Assembly: GCA_002784505.1 (NCBI GenBank)
Contig: PFLF01000063.1
Location: forward strand, 529-6,220
Reading direction: 5' to 3'
DNA: 5,692 nt
Source of the DNA: Candidatus Roizmanbacteria bacterium CG_4_10_14_0_8_um_filter_39_9
GTDB taxonomy: Bacteria > Patescibacteriota > Microgenomatia > UBA1406 > GWC2-37-13
The notes under the pieces were generated by a model, which saw only the letters and a list, made by a program, of their open reading frames with translations, was not told the DNA's origin and made no database searches. Both the position numbers and the translations under genes were made by a program. This document shows, in pieces, positions 1-5,162 of the stretch (position 1 is its first letter; each line of letters opens with the position of its first letter).

Positions 1-1014
1 GCAGACTTTATATCTTTCTCAGCAGTCACCGGTGGAGTTGCTGAAGTTCGGGAAATTGTAAAAAAAGCTCGTGAACAAAACCTATTTAAAAAACAAACGG
101 TGTTGTTTATTGATGAAATCCATAGATTTAATAAGGCGCAACAAGATGCATTTCTTCCCCATGTAGAAAACGGCACGATAATTCTCATCGGAGCAACCAC
201 TGAGAATCCCGGATTTGAAGTGATCGCCCCTCTTATTTCAAGAAGCCAACTGTATGTTCTTTATGCTCTAACTGATGAGGAAATAAAAGAAATCATTCAC
301 TCCGCAATAAAAATATATCCGAAACATAAATGGTCGCCTGACGCTATAGATCATCTTGCAAAAAGCAGCAATGGCGATGCACGAACCGTAATAAATGCAG
401 TCGAACTCGCAGCTGGTTTGAGTAAAATTGTAACGCTCAAAGTTGCCGAGGAGGCGATTCAACGTAAGGCAATTTATTATGACAAAAAAGGCGACTGGCA
501 TTATGACACCATCTCCGCATTTATAAAATCGATGCGGGGGTCAAATCCTGATGCTACGGTTCACTATCTGGCGCGGATGATCAAGGCAGGAGAAGATCCG
601 ATATTCATTGCCCGGCGCATGGTGATATTTGCAAGTGAAGATATTGGCAATGCGCAGCCAACAGCGCTCGTTGTTGCAACGAGCGCCATGCAGGCAGTCC
701 ATATGATCGGATGGCCAGAGGCGGGATTGATCCTTGCACAAGCTGCAACATATCTGGCAACCGCAAAAAAATCCATCGCCTCAACTTCAGCAATTCAGCA
801 AGCGCTATCAGATATTGATGAACAAAGTCTTGATCCTATCCCCCTTCATCTTCGAAACGCTTCAAATAAAGTAATGAAAGGGTTAGGGTACGGAGAAGGA
901 CACACAAGATATCCCTGGAAGGTTGAACGCGAGACGGGGAAAAAGATAGAACAAGAATACCTTCCTAAAAATCTTAAGGGAAAAAAATACTACATCCAAG
1001 ATTGGATAAAATGA
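1..1014 (+). CDS. rarA: Replication-associated recombination protein A (RarA/MgsA), AAA+ ATPase, 5'-truncated
   Basis: The open frame enters at base 1 and ends at TGA 1012-1014, giving 337 codons of a protein usually about 420-450 residues. The missing N-terminus would carry the Walker A loop. Visible features, numbered from the first codon: the pre-Walker B stretch FSAVTGGVAEVR (6-17), Walker B LFIDEIHRF (35-43), sensor 1 GATTENP (64-70), an arginine-finger region PLISRS (77-82), sensor 2 region GDARTVINAVE, and the MgsA C-terminal domain with HYDTISAFIKSMRGSNPDA and IARRMVIFASEDIGNA, typical of RarA. RarA is a tetrameric, clamp-loader-like ATPase acting at stalled replication forks and single-stranded gaps, in the cytoplasm. 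A GTG at 100 lies inside the conserved AAA+ core and is not the real start. The gene converges on the beta-propeller gene. Family assignment is near certain. Confidence 0.96.
   Translation, partial: ADFISFSAVTGGVAEVREIVKKAREQNLFKKQTVLFIDEIHRFNKAQQDAFLPHVENGTIILIGATTENPGFEVIAPLISRSQLYVLYALTDEEIKEIIHSAIKIYPKHKWSPDAIDHLAKSSNGDARTVINAVELAAGLSKIVTLKVAEEAIQRKAIYYDKKGDWHYDTISAFIKSMRGSNPDATVHYLARMIKAGEDPIFIARRMVIFASEDIGNAQPTALVVATSAMQAVHMIGWPEAGLILAQAATYLATAKKSIASTSAIQQALSDIDEQSLDPIPLHLRNASNKVMKGLGYGEGHTRYPWKVERETGKKIEQEYLPKNLKGKKYYIQDWIK
664..686. repeat. 10-bp perfect inverted repeat inside rarA
   Basis: Arms GCGCTCGTTG (664-673) and CAACGAGCGC (677-686) are exact reverse complements around a 3-base centre. 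They lie in the C-terminal domain coding region, over codons for a TALVVATSA stretch. No T-run follows, so this is not an intrinsic terminator. It may be a product of codon choice over an alanine- and valine-rich helix; no function is claimed. Confidence 0.45.
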
Positions 1015-1033
1015 GTGACAGAATCTGCTCAAT

Positions 1034-3070
1034 CTATAAATCTAATTCTTTAACAACTGTCCAGTTATTCTCGTTAAGTACAACAATTCTGCTATTCCCG
1101 ATAACATACAAATAATTATTGATGTACAGTGCACGTTGAACCTGCTCATCAGAGACAGCCTTTTTCATAGCTATCTGGTTACCTTCATAGCTGAAAACAT
1201 AGCCTCCTTTGGATCCGGGAATAAAGAACGCTTTGTGCTTATCATCTGCTAAGAATGCATGGTGATTATCAAGAGCTTCAGACCAATATTCATCCAGAAT
1301 ATATGAGTCAAGCTCAGTTGGGTTTTCAGGATCTGATACATCGAACAGAGAAAGTTTCACGTTCTGACCTTCTTTCCCAACCCCCAGTAGCACTGTTTCG
1401 GTTAACGGATGAAGGTATGCCGAGTAACCAGGAATTTTCAACTCACCTGTTACTTTGGGATCGGATCCATTAGACAAGTCAATAACATATAGTGGATCAG
1501 TTTGTCTAAATGTAACAACATACCCCTGATCAGCAATAAATCTGACCGAATAAATCCGTTCTGTTTTACCCAGATCAAGGACAGAGCCAAGTTGTTTAAG
1601 AGATCCATTCAACACATATACGTCGCTAAACGACTGCGTAAGTTGCCCAAATTGGCCAAACCAACTATTTTGACCAACAGTTGTTGCGATGCGCAGATTG
1701 CCCCGATATTCATCGAGTGCAAACTGGTTAAGAGTTTTTCCCGGCACGTCGCCAGTTGCCGCAACACTGAATGAATCAAGGTTAATTTTAACAATGCCCG
1801 TTTTTTCAAGTTCCCGTGCATGAAGCTTCATAAATTTTTTCATCCTATTTTGCATATTACTTTCAAATTCCACCCGTTTATCTTCATCAAACGTGGAAGT
1901 ATAGCTTGAAAGTATCATCGACAACTCACTGAGCTTTGACCCTTCACTTATATCATAATCTTTAAGTTTGGCAAGCTTTTGAGAAACTGTTGCAGGAAAC
2001 ATATCTTTATTTTCAAGTACAAATCCGTACATAATCTTGACCATGTCTCCTGAATAGTAGTACCCGGTGTAAAGCGCGTCTTTTGACATATATACCGTCT
2101 CCTTGTTGGATGACCCGACAAACGAAACACTATCCTCTATTCCGCCGTCATCCACATTTATCTTGTATGCGGTATAGACGGAATCAGCGCTTACTTGCAT
2201 CGGCGGACGATGGATTTCTCGACAAGGAATAAATCCACGACTTCCACTGATATCAAGCATGGGAATGGGACAAGGATGGCCTGATTGTGGATATGTTTTT
2301 GTAACAAGATATAATTTGTCATTCAATAATCTTGCAGCTACACGTGTTACATTTTCTTTTAACGGAATTTTCCAGGATGTCTGCGGACTTTGAGGATTTG
2401 AGATGTCAAAGCCCGTAACTGTTCTTTTTGCATAATTGCTCTCATTAAAAACTACCAAAGTGTTATTGGAGAGAAGCATGTCGCCTGACATGTTCATCGT
2501 TTTTTTGCTCGAGATTGTCCCCGGAGGTGATGTGTTAAATATAGAAATTCCCCCTCTTGAAATGATCTCCGGATTTCGTTCCGGCATAAGACCCGGATCA
2601 ACCCGTTGCATTAATAATTCAGGCGCAAGTGGCTTCTCCATTATCGGTTGAATCCTCTTTACGGGATAGTCGTTGATGTAGGGCCGAGAATAATAGATAG
2701 TAGTCCCATCAGTTTTTACAATATCGGGCTCATCTATACCAAATACCTGGGTGTTCGTTTCTGAAACTCGATCCACACTACTCTCCGCAGCTCCTCCCCC
2801 GGTTACAGGAAGTGGCATGCCAGGTGCCTTAGTATCCATCATCACTGCTCTTCCTGAATAATTTACACTTCCTCGAGCACTTGAGGCCATGTAATCAATA
2901 AATTCCTGATCGGTGGCAAATGTCTTAAATGTGTTAAATCGCGGGGTGATTTCTGAGATGTTTGATCCGGGAGGAGTGGGTGCAGTTTTCGGTGGCCAGA
3001 ATTTAATGATGAGCGTAGCTGCAATTATTAAGCATGCAAGGAGAGTTAGAAAAGCTTTTTTTGTGTCCAT
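1034..3070 (-). CDS. Membrane-anchored beta-propeller domain protein (Beta_propel / PF09826 type)
   Basis: A 678-residue extracytoplasmic protein of unknown function. Residues 1-5 (MDTKK) form a short positive n-region. Residues 6-25 are a hydrophobic segment ending in IIKFW, followed by a Pro/Thr-rich linker, so it is exported and probably anchored by an uncleaved signal. LLAC at 10-13 resembles a lipobox, but the hydrophobic run continues past the Cys. The mark of the family is FGIDEPDIVKTDG near 113-125, followed by repeated blades with VIDLSNGSDPKVTGEL and LFDVSDPENPTELDSY motifs toward the C-terminus. Two cysteines lie in a family-typical stretch (HPCPIP and GFIPCREI near 265-283), and a charged helical insert is near 360-430. 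It lies 18 bases after the yerC-like gene and is probably co-transcribed. No proper Shine-Dalgarno is seen: GGGGG stops one base before ATG. Roles proposed for similar proteins (cell surface or adhesion) are unproven. The stop codon is TAG. Confidence 0.9.
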   Translation of the reverse strand: MDTKKAFLTLLACLIIAATLIIKFWPPKTAPTPPGSNISEITPRFNTFKTFATDQEFIDYMASSARGSVNYSGRAVMMDTKAPGMPLPVTGGGAAESSVDRVSETNTQVFGIDEPDIVKTDGTTIYYSRPYINDYPVKRIQPIMEKPLAPELLMQRVDPGLMPERNPEIISRGGISIFNTSPPGTISSKKTMNMSGDMLLSNNTLVVFNESNYAKRTVTGFDISNPQSPQTSWKIPLKENVTRVAARLLNDKLYLVTKTYPQSGHPCPIPMLDISGSRGFIPCREIHRPPMQVSADSVYTAYKINVDDGGIEDSVSFVGSSNKETVYMSKDALYTGYYYSGDMVKIMYGFVLENKDMFPATVSQKLAKLKDYDISEGSKLSELSMILSSYTSTFDEDKRVEFESNMQNRMKKFMKLHARELEKTGIVKINLDSFSVAATGDVPGKTLNQFALDEYRGNLRIATTVGQNSWFGQFGQLTQSFSDVYVLNGSLKQLGSVLDLGKTERIYSVRFIADQGYVVTFRQTDPLYVIDLSNGSDPKVTGELKIPGYSAYLHPLTETVLLGVGKEGQNVKLSLFDVSDPENPTELDSYILDEYWSEALDNHHAFLADDKHKAFFIPGSKGGYVFSYEGNQIAMKKAVSDEQVQRALYINNYLYVIGNSRIVVLNENNWTVVKELDL

Positions 3071-3088
3071 ACCCCCATATTAGAAGAA

Positions 3089-3406
3089 TCAGTTAAGAAT
3101 GTCAACGATCTTCTGATATCCGCCGCAACCATGGAATAACCAATGTGCTACCCGGGTGACGGTGGTAGTTGAAGAACCTGTCTTTTCGGCTATTTTTTGA
3201 TAGGAAATCCCCTGTTTTAAAAGTCGGACCATCTCTATGCGGTTGGCAAATTCATGAATCTCGGAGACCGTCAATAAATCACGAAGTAAGTTTGCAACAT
3301 CTTGTTCCGATTTTAAAGAGGCTATAACACACACTAGTTGTTTCTCTTTTTTATCTTTTGCCTTGTAAGGAGTTGCCTTAGCAAAATCATCTTGAAGCCT
3401 CTTCAT
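3089..3406 (-). CDS. yerC: TrpR-superfamily transcriptional regulator, YerC/YecD family (HisR-like candidate)
   Basis: A 105-residue DNA-binding protein, the usual size for YerC/YecD relatives of the Trp repressor. Landmarks are LLRDLLTVSEIHEFANRIEMV (helices before the HTH), KQGISYQKIAEKTGSSTTTVTRVAHWL (helix-turn-helix and recognition helix), and a C-terminal GCGGYQKIVDIL tail, all characteristic of the family. TrpR-fold regulators bind palindromes as dimers, with a small-molecule corepressor lodged beside the HTH. From memory, a YerC-type member named HisR was proposed as a histidine-responsive regulator in Gram-positive bacteria; whether this protein senses histidine is inference. I chose ATG 3406 over GTG 3412 because an extended -10 box ends 6 bases before it, placing the start codon at the likely first transcribed base. 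GTG would add two residues. The stop is TGA. It heads the leftward operon with the beta-propeller gene and diverges from the attenuator and racemase operon. Confidence 0.92.
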   Translation of the reverse strand: MKRLQDDFAKATPYKAKDKKEKQLVCVIASLKSEQDVANLLRDLLTVSEIHEFANRIEMVRLLKQGISYQKIAEKTGSSTTTVTRVAHWLFHGCGGYQKIVDILN

Positions 3407-3420
3407 GATCACATTGTATC
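3406..3420 (-). promoter_or_regulatory. Extended -10 promoter for the leaderless yerC-like gene
   Basis: Read leftward, TGA followed by TACAAT (3418-3413) forms an extended -10 element. Six bases later comes ATG at 3406, exactly where transcription should begin. No TTGACA-like box is found about 17 bases upstream (TCCGGG there), so the extended -10 probably carries the promoter, perhaps with help from a factor bound farther upstream. The mRNA would be leaderless. Confidence 0.6.
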
Positions 3421-3448
3421 ATACGCGCATACATCCCCGGAGTGGTTT

Positions 3449-3476
3449 TGCTTTAGTATATCGATATACTAAAGCA
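3449..3476. promoter_or_regulatory. Perfect 28-bp palindrome, candidate operator O1
   Basis: The 28 bases are fully self-complementary about a TCGA centre (dyad axis between 3462 and 3463). Each half contains TTAGTAT, and the pattern TTAGTAT-N6-ATACTAA runs through it. It sits between two divergent promoters, about 43-70 bases upstream of the leftward start and about 27 bases upstream of the rightward -35 box. A terminator is not expected between divergent genes, so an operator is the better reading. The best local candidate for its ligand is the adjacent YerC-like dimer. A related dyad lies 64 bp to the right. Confidence 0.65.
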
Positions 3477-3496
3477 TTTTATGCAACAATGTAAAA

Positions 3497-3510
3497 ATTG
3501 TCTTGACAAT
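3497..3510. repeat. Short dyad overlapping the rightward -35 box
   Basis: ATTGTC (3497-3502) and GACAAT (3505-3510) are exact reverse complements separated by TT. The right arm includes most of the TTGACA -35 hexamer. The half-site differs from the TTAGTAT type of the other two dyads, so if it is functional it would bind a different protein. Part of the symmetry may be coincidental. Confidence 0.35.
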
Positions 3511-3538
3511 GTTATATTAGTGTGGTACCATACTGACA
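3503..3538 (+). promoter_or_regulatory. Strong sigma-70-type promoter for the leader and racemase operon
   Basis: A consensus -35 TTGACA (3503-3508), a 17-base spacer, and -10 TACCAT (3526-3531) preceded by TGG, giving an extended -10. The expected start falls near 3538, which is the A of an ATG. The -10 box lies inside a palindrome, so a repressor bound there would block RNA polymerase directly. This is the best promoter in the window. Confidence 0.75.
3516..3537. promoter_or_regulatory. Candidate operator O2 over the -10 box
   Basis: The inner 16 bases (3519-3534) are a palindrome with one mismatched pair, centred on GGTACC between 3526 and 3527. The outer half-sites TTAGTGT and ATACTGA match those of the perfect palindrome at 3449-3476 at exactly the same distance from the axis, giving TTAGTrT-N6-ATACTrA for both. 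The two axes are 64 bp apart, near six helical turns, which would place them on the same DNA face. The site covers the whole -10 element, so occupancy should repress the rightward operon. Confidence 0.55.
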
Positions 3539-3645
3539 TGCTTATGAAAACGATCATTGATATACGGACAGGTTTTAAACCTGTCCCTACTAATTCCATC
3601 TTCCATCACCCGCATACAAAGCGGGATAACTGCATGTTGGACTAA
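3538..3645 (+). CDS. Putative 35-residue attenuator leader peptide with His-His-Pro-His
   Basis: The ORF starts with ATG at the predicted transcription start (another in-frame ATG is at 3544) and ends with TAA 3643-3645. Residues 22-30 read FHHPHTKRD: three of four residues at 23-26 are histidine, recalling the enteric his leader, which ends in a His run before Pro-Asp. The His codons CAT CAC (3604-3609) and CAT (3613-3615) lie on the first strand of a set of competing hairpins that ends in a terminator before the racemase gene. A ribosome stalled on the first two would cover strand 1 and leave strand 2 free. Residues 10-18 (RTGFKPVPT) are the translation of a REP-like palindrome. There is no Shine-Dalgarno, so translation would be leaderless. 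It is too short to call by coding statistics; the case rests on position and His codons. Confidence 0.5.
   Translation: MLMKTIIDIRTGFKPVPTNSIFHHPHTKRDNCMLD
3566..3586. repeat. REP-like palindrome within the leader ORF
   Basis: Arms GGACAGGTTT (3566-3575) and AAACCTGTCC (3577-3586) are exact reverse complements around one T, and CTAC follows. This resembles a dispersed bacterial palindrome type, with an arm like GTAGGGACAGGTTT, whose translation gives the recurrent phrase TGxKPVPT. Here it occupies about nine codons of the leader ORF without breaking the frame. It would also fold into a stable RNA hairpin upstream of the attenuator strands. Copy number in the genome cannot be judged from one window. 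Confidence 0.6.
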
Positions 3646-3694
3646 ATTAATACTCTAACCTGCCAACACACCCGCTTTTAAAGGCGGGTTTTTT
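3609..3694 (+). promoter_or_regulatory. Transcription attenuator (mutually exclusive antiterminator and terminator)
   Basis: Four strands are visible. Strand 1 is CCCGC 3609-3613, strand 2 AAAGCGGG 3618-3625, strand 3 CCCGCTTT 3671-3678, and strand 4 GGCGGG 3683-3688. Pairing 1:2 gives a hairpin with a 7-base loop; 2:3 gives an uninterrupted 8-bp antiterminator; 3:4 gives the terminator stem followed by six T. The 2:3 and 3:4 pairings exclude each other, as do 1:2 and 2:3. Strand 1 carries the His codons, so stalling for charged tRNA-His would favour 2:3 and readthrough into the racemase gene. Normal translation to the stop at 3643 would clear strand 2 and favour termination. The pairings are directly visible; the ligand logic is inferred. 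Confidence 0.6.
3670..3694 (+). terminator. Intrinsic terminator upstream of the racemase gene
   Basis: ACCCGCT (3670-3676) pairs with GGCGGGT (3683-3689), including one T-G wobble, around a TTTAAA loop. A run of six T follows at 3689-3694. It lies 37 bases before the racemase ATG and after the leader stop, with no other gene end to serve on this strand. It therefore acts on the short leader transcript (about 155 bases) rather than on an upstream gene. Confidence 0.8.
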
Positions 3695-3731
3695 AATAGC
3701 CCCCTAAACCCTTATTACATTATCTATTTTT

Positions 3732-5159
3732 ATGAAAAAAATTATGGAACCACAATTAAAGCCTGCAGAGCTTGCAGGATCAAATAAACAATATGGTTAT
3801 ATCAATGGACGACCTGGAGGAAATGATACATCCCTTATTTTAGGTATAGTCCGGGATCCGCTTGAGCGTAAACGTATCAATGCTGAAATTATGTCTCTAT
3901 ATGGTCCTGAGTCTCCAAGCCCTATTGAGCAAGTGGGTTTTGTTAACTTTGCACCTGACAACTATGAACTTATGATGGCGGGGGGAGAATTTTGCGGTAA
4001 TGCTACAAGATATGCGGCGTATTTGGCATTAAAAGGAAAGCCCGGTCAGATTCAAATCAAAGTAAGTGGAGTCGAAAAATCGCTAATCGCAGGAGTAGCA
4101 GAAAACGGCGAATCATATGCACAGATGCCAATATACTCTGATCCTGAACGGGTTCAAACAGATCTTGCCTATCCTGAAAACAGCACGGTGTATATGGAGG
4201 GCATCACCCAATATGTTGATTGGAATACGACTCAGATTGAAGGAAGAAATGAAGAGGAAATAAAGGCAATTGGCATGGATATCATACGCAGAAATGGATT
4301 GGATGAAGGACCTGCAGCTGGCGTAATGTTTGCAAAAAAAACAAAAAAAGGCATTGAGATTGTACCTGTTGTTTATGTGAAAGAAATAGACACTGTTTTT
4401 TTAGAAACTGCTTGCGGAAGTGGAACAACCGCAGTCGGTATGGCTCTCGCAAAAAAAACCGGGAAATCGGTAGTTGAAGAACCGATAATTCAACCTTCAG
4501 GACAACCTATCAAAGTATCTGTGAATTATGACGGGAAAGAGTTTAAGTACGCCCAAATTCAAGGTCCCGTTGAAATATTAAATACTGGTGTACTCATCCA
4601 AACAAACAGTGGACCAATTGCCGTCGAAAGAGCTATTACAAAGGAACAAGTAAATGTGTATTTGGCAAACGGAGAGCTGCTTAATGCATATAACGCAGTT
4701 TTTGGAGGGTCTCTATATGATGAGGTGTTTTCTTATGAAGAAGTGATGTCCGATTTTATGGAGTATCAGCAAGACGGAACGCTTTTTTTTGCTCGAAGTA
4801 AGGACGAGCTTGTTGGATTTGGTGCTTCACTACCTCTTTCCAAAAGAGACGAAATAGCAAAGATCGCAGTTGGATTTGGGATACCTTTTAAATCCACACA
4901 GTATATGGCCGACTTGGGAGTGCTTGAACCATGGAGGAAAAAAGGGGTAGGAAAAGCGCTCATAAATGAACGACTAATGTCCTTCCCTAAAGGTACAACT
5001 GTTCTCATGCGCACATCAGAAAAGAATGATGAATCACAAAGATTGTACAAAGAACTCGGGTTTACCCAAGTTAAAGGAATGGAGCAGATGGTTGAACAAA
5101 TGAGAACAAGTGGCAAACCAGAAATAGATAGAAGGATATTCTTTACAAAAGTAATATAA
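3732..5159 (+). CDS. DapF-superfamily amino-acid racemase (CntK/histidine-racemase-like) fused to a GNAT N-acetyltransferase
   Basis: A 475-residue two-domain cytoplasmic enzyme. Residues about 20-290 are a two-lobed DapF fold: GRPGGNDTS (27-34), EQVGF (66-70), GGEFCGNATR with catalytic Cys88, and TACGSGTTA with catalytic Cys228. Such enzymes are cofactor-independent two-thiol racemases. Against canonical DapF (FGNDF, EMCGNG), the EFCGNAT, EQVGF, KVSG, QMP, CGSGT and QPSG segments agree much better with my memory of Staphylococcus CntK, the histidine racemase of staphylopine synthesis. Residues about 305-475 are a GNAT domain: DLGVLEPWRKKGVGKAL (394-410) holds the acetyl-CoA loop RxxGxG, and RLYKELGF (437-444) is the usual late motif. 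A fused acetyltransferase could act on the D-product; this is unproven. Start ATG 3732 has no Shine-Dalgarno; ATG 3744 is an alternative. TATCTA at 3721-3726 is only a weak promoter candidate, so expression probably depends on readthrough of the terminator at 3694. Substrate could be another amino acid. Confidence 0.82.
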   Translation: MKKIMEPQLKPAELAGSNKQYGYINGRPGGNDTSLILGIVRDPLERKRINAEIMSLYGPESPSPIEQVGFVNFAPDNYELMMAGGEFCGNATRYAAYLALKGKPGQIQIKVSGVEKSLIAGVAENGESYAQMPIYSDPERVQTDLAYPENSTVYMEGITQYVDWNTTQIEGRNEEEIKAIGMDIIRRNGLDEGPAAGVMFAKKTKKGIEIVPVVYVKEIDTVFLETACGSGTTAVGMALAKKTGKSVVEEPIIQPSGQPIKVSVNYDGKEFKYAQIQGPVEILNTGVLIQTNSGPIAVERAITKEQVNVYLANGELLNAYNAVFGGSLYDEVFSYEEVMSDFMEYQQDGTLFFARSKDELVGFGASLPLSKRDEIAKIAVGFGIPFKSTQYMADLGVLEPWRKKGVGKALINERLMSFPKGTTVLMRTSEKNDESQRLYKELGFTQVKGMEQMVEQMRTSGKPEIDRRIFFTKVI

Positions 5160-5162
5160 ACT

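Noticed and set aside
1012..1033. Hairpin terminator between the convergent rarA and beta-propeller genes
   Set aside because: Only short broken pairing (TGAG/CTCA with an inner CAGA/TCTG) and no T-run on either strand.
1012..1056. TGA read as glycine (code 25), extending RarA to TAA 1054-1056
   Set aside because: The protein already ends at a natural C-terminus (KYYIQDWIK), the extension adds only a short unconserved tail, and yerC also ends at TGA at its usual length.
3407..3412. GTG 3412 as start of the yerC-like gene
   Set aside because: It falls between the -10 box and the expected transcription start, so it would not be in the mRNA; ATG 3406 fits.
3449..3476. The 28-bp palindrome as a bidirectional terminator
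   Set aside because: Both flanking genes start here and diverge, the stem is AT-rich, and no long T-run follows on either strand.
3519..3534. GTGGTACCAT resembles the T-box core (TGGTACC) of tRNA-sensing leaders
   Set aside because: It lies at the -10 of the promoter, upstream of the expected RNA start, with no stem I/specifier region before it and no terminator directly after. Promoter plus dyad explains it better.
3732..4600. Canonical diaminopimelate epimerase (dapF)
   Set aside because: Both catalytic Cys are present, but the FGNDF and EMCGNG signatures are replaced by RPGGNDT and EFCGNAT, and there are no lysine-pathway neighbours.
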